Of a stretch of DNA of 7,340 nucleotides, positions 1-6,117 are shown in pieces; position 1 is the stretch's first letter; each line of letters opens with the position of its first letter. The translations under genes were made by a program, and so were the position numbers. The notes beneath the pieces were generated by a model. The model searched no databases and was not told where the DNA came from. It worked only from the letters and a program-made list of their open reading frames with translations. Source of the DNA: Rhodoferax sp. UBA4127. Its GTDB lineage: Bacteria > Pseudomonadota > Gammaproteobacteria > Burkholderiales > Burkholderiaceae_C. The DNA lies in contig DFWT01000237.1 of assembly GCA_002381045.1 (NCBI GenBank), positions 18,886 through 26,225 of the forward strand, written 5' to 3'.

Positions 1-1777
1 CTCGCCCGGTCTTGAACAACAGCGCCACCGCCACTGGCACCAGAGGCTCGGGCAGGATGCGGTTGAGCTCCAGGCTGGCATGCCCCGAGCGCAGATGCAA
101 AAACTTGGCCACACTGCCATAGGAATGCACCAGTTCCTGGCGGGCGTTCACCAAAATCGCCGCCGGCGGTGAAAAGGCGGAAATCAGGGCCGCATAACCC
201 TGATCGATCGCGGTGTTTTTGACCCGATTTGGGCGCGTGATTAAGCCCGGCAAAGGCAAGACCGGCGAAAAACCATAACCCGAACCCTTGGACATATCCA
301 GCGGTTGGTTCATGGGCTTGACCATCTGCCAGATCTTGTGTTTGGCACTGACCGGGGTGAAGTCTTTTTGCAGGTCCCCCAACGACTCACTGGAACCCTG
401 AAACAGGTAGGCCCGCGGCAACAAGGCGTACTGCAGGCGCTTAAGCGCACGCTCCTGCGCCTGAGACCGGAAGTAAATCAAGGCGTTGCGGCAGACCACC
501 AAATCCATGCGGGTAAAGGGCGGGTCTGACAGCATGTTGTGACGGGCAAACACGATGCACTGGCGCAACTCGTTCTTGACCACAAAGTTATTACCACGCT
601 TGACGAAAAACCGCTCAAGCTGCTGGGGCGAGACCTCGGCCGCAATCGACTCGGGGTAGGTACCGGCACCGGCGGTTTCAATGTTTTGCTGCTCCACGTC
701 GGTGGCAAAAATCTTCAGGCTTGGCCAGCGCTTGAGCGAATCAAAGGCCTCAAGAAACATCATGGCCAGCGAGTAGGCCTCTTCGCCGGTGGACACCGCT
801 GCCGCCCAGACCCGAATGGTGTCACCCGCCTCCTTGCGTGCCACCATGGGCTCGATGACCTGGCGCCCAAGAATCTCAAATGCGTCGGTATCGCGGAAAA
901 AGCTGGTCACCGGGATCAGCATTTCACGGCGCAGGATCAGTACCTCGTTGCGGTCGCTGCCCAGCAAGTCAAGGTAAGACTCCAGCGAGATGACCTGGCG
1001 CACGGTCATGCGCCGCTCAATGCGCCGCATCACCGTGCCAGACTTGTATTCCTGAAAATCAATGCCGCCGAGTTGCAGTAGCAAACGCAAGATGCCGTTG
1101 AGCGCCGCCTCCGGGGTGGCGGCCATGGCGCGGCCCGCAGGCTGGTCGATGGCCACCGCCGCCATCACGATGGGCTGGTTGGTGATGTGGGCCAGCAGCC
1201 GTTCGCCAATTTTTTCGACCGGCAAAATCGCATCCACCAGACCAGTGGAAATGATGGACCGCGGCATGCCGTCAAACTTGGCGTTTTCGGGCTCTTGGGC
1301 GATCAGGAAGCCACCAGCGTCATTGATGGCTGCCGCACCCCGGGTGCCATCCGAGCCGGTGCCCGAGAGCACCACGCCGACTGAGCGGGCACCATAGTGC
1401 TGCGCCATGGATTTGAAAAACACGTCGATGGGCAGGGTCAGCGTGCGCGGGTTCTTAGGTGTCAGGGTGAGCTTGCCTTCGCCCATGTGCATGATGGAAC
1501 CAGGCGGAATCAGATAGACCTTGTTGGGCTCAATCGGCATGTCTTGTTCGACCATCACCACCGGCATCAGGGTATGGCGCGACAGCAGGTTGGCCATCAT
1601 GCTTTTGTGGTCGGGCGACAAATGCTGAATGACCACAAAGGTGGCGCCGGTGTCGCAGGACAGACCCGCAAACAATTTCTCCAGGGCTTCAAGGCCGCCA
1701 GCCGAGGCACCGATGGCCACGATGTGAGGCACCGCCTCTACCAAGTCAAGCTCACTGGGTCGTGTAGAGGGGTCCAT
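1..1777 (-). CDS. CheB-CheR fusion chemotaxis protein (methylesterase/methyltransferase with PAS region), 3' end cut by window edge
   Basis: Fused receptor-modification enzyme: the CheB part removes methyl groups (or amides) from chemoreceptor glutamates and the CheR part adds them from SAM. Translating the minus strand gives 592 residues with no stop before the edge. The CheB domain spans about 18-200 with the expected triad: Ser25 in GASAGG, His52 in IQHLSP, Asp143 in GTGSDG. The CheR domain spans about 225-485, with SFFRD (292-296), the SAM loop around STGEEAYS (329-336), ATD (358-360) and CRNALIYF (429-436). From about 525 the sequence resembles the PAS-like segment that follows CheR in these fusions; histidine kinase or further PAS domains usually come next and would lie outside. 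There is no N-terminal receiver domain, as is normal for the fusion. ATG 1777 was preferred to in-frame ATG 1789 because GGGA lies a few bases upstream of it, while 1789 has no ribosome site. The signalling target is not visible here. Confidence 0.95.
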   Translation of the reverse strand, partial: MDPSTRPSELDLVEAVPHIVAIGASAGGLEALEKLFAGLSCDTGATFVVIQHLSPDHKSMMANLLSRHTLMPVVMVEQDMPIEPNKVYLIPPGSIMHMGEGKLTLTPKNPRTLTLPIDVFFKSMAQHYGARSVGVVLSGTGSDGTRGAAAINDAGGFLIAQEPENAKFDGMPRSIISTGLVDAILPVEKIGERLLAHITNQPIVMAAVAIDQPAGRAMAATPEAALNGILRLLLQLGGIDFQEYKSGTVMRRIERRMTVRQVISLESYLDLLGSDRNEVLILRREMLIPVTSFFRDTDAFEILGRQVIEPMVARKEAGDTIRVWAAAVSTGEEAYSLAMMFLEAFDSLKRWPSLKIFATDVEQQNIETAGAGTYPESIAAEVSPQQLERFFVKRGNNFVVKNELRQCIVFARHNMLSDPPFTRMDLVVCRNALIYFRSQAQERALKRLQYALLPRAYLFQGSSESLGDLQKDFTPVSAKHKIWQMVKPMNQPLDMSKGSGYGFSPVLPLPGLITRPNRVKNTAIDQGYAALISAFSPPAAILVNARQELVHSYGSVAKFLHLRSGHASLELNRILPEPLVPVAVALLFKTGR

Positions 1778-2054
1778 TGCAATTCCCATTTCAATTTTTG
1801 GTTAGAAGCGCTTTGACTTGTCAGCAGGCAAGTCGCACAGTTCCGAAAAATACTTGAATTTGGCCGCCGCAAAGTACGACTAGGTCAATCCTGCGCATGA
1901 AAAAGCGTTTGATCATCTGATTGAGTCAGAGCCTGAGTGGCGCATAGGGTTGTTGCTACAGTTATTGAGCAGCATGCGCACCCGGTAGGCGCTAGGTTCA
2001 AATGTGCTCTGCTGTTTATAGCTATCAGCCCAGGTAATATAAGGGGCTAGAAGG
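1778..2054. other. intergenic region between rfaE2 and the cheB-cheR fusion
   Basis: This 277-nt non-coding stretch separates two minus-strand genes. It is visibly less GC-rich than its neighbours. It contains a short hairpin next to the cheB-cheR start and two weakly similar repeat units next to the rfaE2 end, listed separately. Between about 1841 and 1953 I see only a 5-bp inverted repeat, TCTGA/TCAGA (1916-1920 and 1926-1930). No convincing sigma-70 promoter pair was found on the minus strand. The gap size suggests cheB-cheR has its own promoter rather than depending on rfaE2 transcription. Confidence 0.6.
1815..1834 (-). repeat. short hairpin in the cheB-cheR leader
   Basis: GACTTGTC (1815-1822) pairs with GGCAAGTC (1827-1834) over 8 bp with one G-T wobble, leaving a 4-nt loop. 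It lies 37 nt upstream of the fusion gene's start, so it would probably be in its 5' leader. No T-run follows on either strand, which argues against an intrinsic terminator. The role is unknown; it could be an operator or an mRNA structure. Confidence 0.35.
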
Positions 2055-2060
2055 CTATTT
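1954..2060. repeat. two weakly similar tandem intergenic repeat units (Comamonadaceae-type)
   Basis: Two units start about 56 nt apart, at 1954 (TGCTACAG) and 2010 (TGCTGTTT). Each has a CAGC core about 20 nt in (first unit 1970-1973) and a GCTAG near its right side (1991-1995 and 2046-2050). The match between the two is only about half of positions, so they would be diverged copies. The general pattern, TGCT followed by an AT-rich run, a TAGCT-like core and then GGGCTAGAGGC, resembles short dispersed intergenic elements I recall from Rhodoferax, Polaromonas and Acidovorax. That resemblance is from memory and not verified. The second unit covers the rfaE2 stop codon. Confidence 0.35.
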
Positions 2061-2582
2061 GTTATGCAATCTGATTTTACTTACCAGTGCCGTGGTGGAG
2101 TAGCCCACCACAAACGGCAACGCCAGCGCCCGGCCACCCCAGCTTTGTACCAGCGCAGTCTCGGGCAATTTGGCCATGTCGTAGTCGCCGCCTTTGACCA
2201 GCACATCTGGACGCACCAGCGCAATCAGCTCCTGCGGCGTGTCTTCGTCAAACCAGGTCACCAGACTGCTGCTGGCCAACGCCGCGATCACGCAGGCCCG
2301 GTCCATCTCATTGTTCAACGGGCGGTCAGGTCCTTTGCCCAGGCGTTTGGCCGAGGCGTCGGTGTTGAGCGCCACCACCAGGCTGGCACCCAAGGCGCGG
2401 GCTTGCGCCAAGTACATGACATGGCCGCGGTGCAGCACATCAAACACACCATTGGTGAACACCAGCGGGCGCGGCAAACTGGCCAGGCGTTCGGCCAGGT
2501 CTGCGCTTGGGCAAAGCTTGGCGGTGAAATCGGCAGCGGTCGCAGCGCCATCTAGCGACGGAATTGGCAGGGGTTTGACCAT
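2055..2582 (-). CDS. rfaE2: D-glycero-beta-D-manno-heptose 1-phosphate adenylyltransferase
   Basis: Cytoplasmic enzyme transferring AMP from ATP to heptose 1-phosphate to form ADP-D,D-heptose, the precursor of the LPS inner core. The 175-residue protein is a single nucleotidyltransferase domain, equivalent to the C-terminal half of the E. coli bifunctional HldE, so the kinase partner must be encoded elsewhere. Key signs are FTNGVFDVLHRGH (42-54) with the HxGH nucleotide-binding motif, FDEDTP (111-116), RPDVLVKGGDY (124-134) and GYSTTAL (160-166). The family usually has Cys where this protein has Val46. The start at 2582 leaves a roughly 40-residue lead-in, usual for Burkholderiales homologues, but has no clear Shine-Dalgarno sequence. 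The last residues (LHNK) and the stop fall in the intergenic repeat unit. It diverges from the HD-GYP-like gene across 88 nt. Burkholderia literature calls the same function hldC. Confidence 0.93.
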   Translation of the reverse strand: MVKPLPIPSLDGAATAADFTAKLCPSADLAERLASLPRPLVFTNGVFDVLHRGHVMYLAQARALGASLVVALNTDASAKRLGKGPDRPLNNEMDRACVIAALASSSLVTWFDEDTPQELIALVRPDVLVKGGDYDMAKLPETALVQSWGGRALALPFVVGYSTTALVSKIRLHNK

Positions 2583-2670
2583 GTATTGGATGCTATCAGG
2601 CCAGCCGCTCGTTCTATGCTTGAAACCCCTGCGCTACGGCATGGGCACGTGTGCATAATCCTTCTCGCCT
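2583..2670. promoter_or_regulatory. divergent intergenic region between rfaE2 and the HD-GYP-like gene
   Basis: Both flanking genes are read outward, so promoters for each should sit within or overlap these 88 bases. A CATAAT hexamer at 2654-2659 could be a plus-strand -10 box, but no -35 match lies at the right distance and the resulting leader would be only a few bases long. A GCAC-GT-GTGC inverted repeat (2645-2654) is centred just upstream. Neither gene has an obvious Shine-Dalgarno sequence. The promoter call rests on gene geometry more than on motifs. Confidence 0.3.
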
Positions 2671-3900
2671 ATGAATCTACTTCCGGTCACCATCGACGCC
2701 ATTCACATCGGCAGCCCGTTGCCATGCCCGTTGCGCGATGCCTATGGCACTTTGCTGGCTGTCCAGGGCTATGTGTTTCGCTCACGCCAAGAGTTGGAAG
2801 TCATGGTGGGCACGCGCAAGGAAATCTTTGTCGACGCTGACCATTCCGACATTTTTCGACGCGCCTTTATGAATCAGCTCAACAGCATGGTCATCGAAGA
2901 CCGGTCGCTCGGGCAGATTGCCGAAACCCAGCCCATGCCGTTTGATGCCCGACCGGCTGGGTTTGAAGTCAGTGACGAGCCCGATTGGCTTGACCTGCAA
3001 GGCCAGACCCATGCGATCCTGCGTGACACCCGCGCCGAGACGTTTTTGCCCAGACTGTACCGGCTCCAAGCCGAGCTGGAACGCCTGACCCAGCGCAATC
3101 CCGATGGCAGCTTGTTTGCGTTGATTCACCTGTCGGGCACTGAACTCAAACATTACAGCGCCACCCACGCCATGCTGGTGTGCGTGATGTGTTACCTGGC
3201 GGCACGCGATGTGCTGCGCTGGCCAGGCGTTCATGTCAAGGCGGTGTGCAACGCTGCCCTGACCATGAACATGGGCATGACCGACCTGCAAGACCGACTG
3301 GCCGTGCAGTTGGACCCCTTGACGCCAGAGCAAGGCAGGCGCATTGAGTCGCATGCCGCGCGCTCCGTGGACCAGTTGCAACAGATGGGCGTGGAAGACA
3401 CCCTGTGGCTTGAAGCTGTGCTGTACCACCGCAACCACACCCCAGGCCCCTTGGCGCCGCGCTCCGATGGCAAGCGCTTGGGCCGGCTGATTCAGCGCGC
3501 CGACATGTTTGGCGCACGGCTGGCGCCACGCAGTTCGCGCGCCGCCGGCTCACCCGCGTCGGCCATGCAGACCTGCTACTTTGACGAAAACCGGCAAATT
3601 GATGAAGCGGGTGCCGCCCTGATCAAAGCAGTGGGCATTTACTCACCTGGCACTTATGTCAAGCTGGTGAATGGCGAAACAGCGGTCGTGGTGCGCCGTG
3701 GGGTAAACAGCACCACACCCAAAGTGGCCGTGCTGATCAACCGCCAGGGCATGGCCACCGGCGTGCCGATGGTGCGAGACACCAGCCAGCCCGAATTCCG
3801 CATTGCCTCTGGCCTGCGCTACCAGGACATCAAGGTGAACCACAGCCTGGAGCGGCTGCTGCTACTCACCAAGTCCAGCGCCACCGACCGGGCGTATTGA
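2671..3900 (+). CDS. degenerate HD-GYP domain protein, probable catalytically inactive c-di-GMP-related signalling protein
   Basis: The 409-residue protein has the layout of a DUF3391/HD-GYP protein: an N-terminal region (about 1-115) with a PilZ-like feel, a linker helix (about 125-142), then a divergent HD-GYP domain (about 150-345). Active HD-GYP enzymes hydrolyse c-di-GMP with a metal centre. Here His166 (SATHAML), His228 (ESHAARS) and His253 (LYHRNH) match conserved histidines, and the ADMF segment at 277-280 and the SPGTYVKLVNGETAVVV segment (325-341) match the domain's end. However, the HD pair of HDxGK is Met199-Asn200 (TMNMGM), and the GYP loop is reduced to HTPG (256-259). I infer loss of hydrolysis, with a possible sensing or scaffolding role. 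No signal peptide or membrane segment is seen. The start is fixed: an in-frame stop lies 12 nt upstream (2656-2658) and the next Met is residue 45. Its target is unknown. Confidence 0.82.
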   Translation: MNLLPVTIDAIHIGSPLPCPLRDAYGTLLAVQGYVFRSRQELEVMVGTRKEIFVDADHSDIFRRAFMNQLNSMVIEDRSLGQIAETQPMPFDARPAGFEVSDEPDWLDLQGQTHAILRDTRAETFLPRLYRLQAELERLTQRNPDGSLFALIHLSGTELKHYSATHAMLVCVMCYLAARDVLRWPGVHVKAVCNAALTMNMGMTDLQDRLAVQLDPLTPEQGRRIESHAARSVDQLQQMGVEDTLWLEAVLYHRNHTPGPLAPRSDGKRLGRLIQRADMFGARLAPRSSRAAGSPASAMQTCYFDENRQIDEAGAALIKAVGIYSPGTYVKLVNGETAVVVRRGVNSTTPKVAVLINRQGMATGVPMVRDTSQPEFRIASGLRYQDIKVNHSLERLLLLTKSSATDRAY

Positions 3901-4040
3901 GCCCCTGAACTGCGGTTTCGGTACCGCCTGGGCGCTGGCACACGCCAATGACCCACTAAAAAAGTCAAGCAAACAACCGATTGATGTGTTAAATTACCAA
4001 TCAGTCACAAAATCCACACAATCGTTTTAACTGTTCTTTT
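3901..4040. other. intergenic region with weak hairpins and the probable operon promoter
   Basis: This 140-nt gap is GC-rich at first and becomes AT-rich from about 3956. Two small hairpins follow the HD-GYP-like stop: GCGGT/ACCGC (3912-3916 and 3923-3927) and TGGC/GCCA (3936-3939 and 3944-3947). Neither is followed by a T-run, so they are poor terminator candidates. The AT-rich half is the natural place for the promoter of the downstream three-gene operon, but I could not fix a clean -35/-10 pair. TTGATG (3981-3986) is the best -35-like hexamer. Confidence 0.4.
3976..4005 (+). promoter_or_regulatory. candidate operator dyad upstream of the lipid-modification operon
   Basis: An imperfect 30-bp dyad is centred between 3990 and 3991, with arms GATTG (3979-3983) and CAATC (3998-4002) plus flanking AC/GT matches; 10 of 15 paired positions agree. 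It overlaps the TTGATG hexamer (3981-3986) and lies 35 nt upstream of the operon's first start codon, where a regulator could act. Related operons elsewhere are controlled by B12-dependent MerR-type light regulators (LitR/CarH) or by RpoE/ChrR. No regulator gene is visible here and I cannot assign the site to either. Confidence 0.25.
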
Positions 4041-5345
4041 ATGAAAATTGCCATCGTTGGCTCGGGTATCTCTGGTTTGGCCGCAGCACATGCCCTGCAT
4101 GGCCAGGCCGAGTTGACCCTGTTTGAAGCGGGTGACTATTTTGGTGGCCATACCCACACGGTAGACATCACCTTGCCCAGCACCACCGGCCCCATCACTT
4201 ACGGGGTGGACACCGGCTTTTTGGTGTTCAATGAGCGGACCTACCCCCAGTTGATCGAGTTGCTGGCCACTTTGGGTGTAGGGGCGTCCAAGTCGGACAT
4301 GTCGTTTTCGGTTCAGGCCGCAGGCGCTCAGCCCGGCCAGGTGCTGGAGTGGAGCGGGTCGTCGCTCAACACGGTATTTGCCCAACGCAGCAACCTGCTG
4401 AACCCGCGTTTTATCCGAATGCTGCGCGACCTGTTTCGCTTCAACGCACTGGCCACCCGCATCGCCGAGCGCGGCCTGGAAGCCGAGATGATGCGGCCGT
4501 TGGCGCAATTTCTGACCGAGGAGCGTTTCTCTGACGAGTTTCGCGACTGGTACCTCTTGCCCATGCTGGGTTGCATCTGGAGTTGCCCGACCGACCAGAT
4601 GCTGAAGTTCCCGGTGGCGACCATGATCCGGTTTTGCCACAACCACGGCCTGATTCAGGTGAGCAACCGCCCACAGTGGTGGACCGTCACAGGCGGCGCT
4701 CGCCAGTACGTCGAAAAAATCATTGCCAAGGTCAGCGACAAGCGGCTGAATTCACCAGTACAGCGCATCGTTCGCGATGAAGACGGTGTGACGCTGACGG
4801 TCAACGGGCAAACCGAACGCTTTGACAAAGTGGTGCTGGCTTGCCACTCTGACCAAGCCTTGCGTCTGCTGGCGCAGCCCAGCCCCCAAGAGCACCTGAC
4901 CTTGGAGGCCATTCGTTACCAAGCCAATACCGCCGTGCTTCATACCGACACCTCGGTGCTGCCCAAAAGCCGCCGCGCCTGGGCCGCCTGGAACTACCAG
5001 CGCCCAAGCGCAAGCGGTGAGTCTGCGCAGGCCAATGTGTGCCTGCACTACCTGATTAACCGGCTGCAACCGCTCCCGTTTGAACAGCCAGTGGTGGTGT
5101 CGCTCAATCCCATTGACCGCATTGACCCCTCAACGATTCATGGCACGTTCGAGTACGACCACCCGGTGTTTGATGTGGCAGCCATCAAAGCGCAGCGCCA
5201 GGTGCGCTGGCTGCAGGGTCAGCAGCACACCTATTTTTGCGGGGCCTGGACGGGTTATGGCTTTCACGAAGACGGGCTCAAGTCGGGGTTGGAAGTGGCA
5301 AAACTGCTTGTTCAGAGCTTGCAAGCCGAGGAGGCGCTGGCATGA
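4041..5345 (+). CDS. FAD-dependent amine-oxidase-like oxidoreductase (COG2907)
   Basis: A 434-residue flavoprotein of the predicted NAD/FAD-binding COG2907 family, probably acting on membrane acyl chains with the methyltransferase two genes downstream. The N-terminus carries the Rossmann dinucleotide motif GSGISG (7-12), Glu29 ending the second strand (TLFEA) to bind the ribose, then GGHTHTV (35-41). The C-terminal FAD motif GAWTGYGFHEDGLKSG (401-416) is intact, and the length is normal. Substrate and electron acceptor are not shown by the sequence. Plant cyclopropane synthases carry a similar FAD oxidase domain fused to the synthase, and the R. sphaeroides furan fatty acid/singlet-oxygen genes pair a flavin amine oxidase with a Cfa-like methyltransferase, supporting a shared pathway. 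The start is set by the Rossmann motif at residue 2; no Shine-Dalgarno sequence precedes it. Its stop overlaps the next start. Confidence 0.88.
   Translation: MKIAIVGSGISGLAAAHALHGQAELTLFEAGDYFGGHTHTVDITLPSTTGPITYGVDTGFLVFNERTYPQLIELLATLGVGASKSDMSFSVQAAGAQPGQVLEWSGSSLNTVFAQRSNLLNPRFIRMLRDLFRFNALATRIAERGLEAEMMRPLAQFLTEERFSDEFRDWYLLPMLGCIWSCPTDQMLKFPVATMIRFCHNHGLIQVSNRPQWWTVTGGARQYVEKIIAKVSDKRLNSPVQRIVRDEDGVTLTVNGQTERFDKVVLACHSDQALRLLAQPSPQEHLTLEAIRYQANTAVLHTDTSVLPKSRRAWAAWNYQRPSASGESAQANVCLHYLINRLQPLPFEQPVVVSLNPIDRIDPSTIHGTFEYDHPVFDVAAIKAQRQVRWLQGQQHTYFCGAWTGYGFHEDGLKSGLEVAKLLVQSLQAEEALA
5328..5334 (+). promoter_or_regulatory. ribosome binding site for the DUF1365 gene
   Basis: GAGGAGG lies inside the last codons of the FAD oxidoreductase gene, 7 nt before ATG 5342. 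It is the strongest Shine-Dalgarno sequence in the window and decides the DUF1365 start. With the ATGA overlap it indicates translational coupling of the two genes. Confidence 0.85.
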
Positions 5346-6106
5346 GTGCCCAAGCCTTGATTGGGTTTGGCCAAGTGCGCCATGCGCGCCTGAAACCCAC
5401 GCGCCACACCTTTGACTACCCCACCTATTTTTTAATGCTACCGATGCGCAGCCTGCAAGGCTCGCCCGGCACCCACCTGGCCCGCAACCGCCGCGCTGCA
5501 TTGAGCTTTTTTGACCAAGACCATGGCGATGGTCGGGGCCCGAAGCAAGGCGGTGCGTTGGCCTGGCTGGATGAATTGCTGCAAGCCGAAGGCATTCTGG
5601 ATGCGACCGGCGAGGTCTGGTTGCATTGCTATCCGCGGGTGTTGGGCTTCACCTTCAAGCCGGTGAGTTTTTGGTATTGCCACCGCGCCGATGGCAACCT
5701 GCGCGCGGTGCTGGTGGAAGTCAACAACACCTTTGGCGAGCGCCATTGCTACTTGCTAGATCAACCTGCGTTTGGCGTGGAGCAGCGCGCGGCCAAGGTG
5801 TTTCATGTGTCGCCCTTTTGCCCGGTGGAAGGCGGCTACCGGTTTCGCTTCATGCTTACACCTGACATGCGGCGCACGGTGGCGCGGGTGGACTTTGACG
5901 ATGCCCATGGCCCCTTGATTCAAACCAGCGTGAGTGGCGAACTGGAGCCGCTCACGCCTGCGTCAAGCCGACGCGCTCTGTGGGGCTACCCGCTGATGAC
6001 GCTGGGCGTCATCACCCGCATCCACTTGCAAGCCTTCAAACTGTTTTTCAAACGTGCTCCGTTCTTTCGCAAGCCCACCCCCCCAGCCCAGTTCATTACC
6101 CGATAA
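5342..6106 (+). CDS. DUF1365 family protein
   Basis: A 254-residue protein of the DUF1365 family, whose biochemical activity is not established to my knowledge. The family is almost always found beside COG2907 oxidoreductases and Cfa-like methyltransferases, so a role in the same acyl-chain modification is inferred. Recognisable blocks are the start GQVRHARLKPTRHTFDYPTY (10-29), then LHCYPRVLGFTFKPVSFWYC at about 93-112, EVNNTFGERHCYLL at about 123-136, and FHVSPF at about 152-157. There is no signal peptide; a hydrophobic stretch near 217-227 (YPLMTLGVITR) could touch the membrane. The reading frame stays open further upstream to an ATG at 5237, but ATG 5342 is chosen because of the GAGGAGG site, the ATGA overlap with the preceding gene, and the family's usual N-terminus. 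The next gene starts 11 nt after its stop. Confidence 0.9.
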   Translation: MSAQALIGFGQVRHARLKPTRHTFDYPTYFLMLPMRSLQGSPGTHLARNRRAALSFFDQDHGDGRGPKQGGALAWLDELLQAEGILDATGEVWLHCYPRVLGFTFKPVSFWYCHRADGNLRAVLVEVNNTFGERHCYLLDQPAFGVEQRAAKVFHVSPFCPVEGGYRFRFMLTPDMRRTVARVDFDDAHGPLIQTSVSGELEPLTPASSRRALWGYPLMTLGVITRIHLQAFKLFFKRAPFFRKPTPPAQFITR

Positions 6107-6117
6107 GGCGCCTCTTC

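Noticed and set aside
787..816. Apparent loss of the usual Gly-Cys in the CheR SAM loop (AAAVSTGEE)
   Set aside because: Classical enteric CheR has a similar alanine-rich loop before STGEE, so this is within normal variation.
539..1816. Plus-strand open frames opposite the chemotaxis gene
   Set aside because: The minus strand encodes continuous CheB and CheR domains with catalytic residues here, and the plus-strand frames show no family signature.
3912..3947. Hairpins after the HD-GYP-like gene as an intrinsic terminator
   Set aside because: The stems are only 5 and 4 bp and no T-run follows on the plus strand.
4005..4646. A 213-codon minus-strand frame over the start of the FAD oxidoreductase
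   Set aside because: It covers the conserved Rossmann motif on the opposite strand, has no recognisable domain, and is rich in Gln, His and Gly as antisense translations of such DNA are.
5237..5341. Upstream extension of DUF1365 to an ATG at 5237
   Set aside because: It would overlap the conserved FAD motif of the previous gene by over 100 nt, while ATG 5342 has a strong ribosome site and the ATGA overlap.
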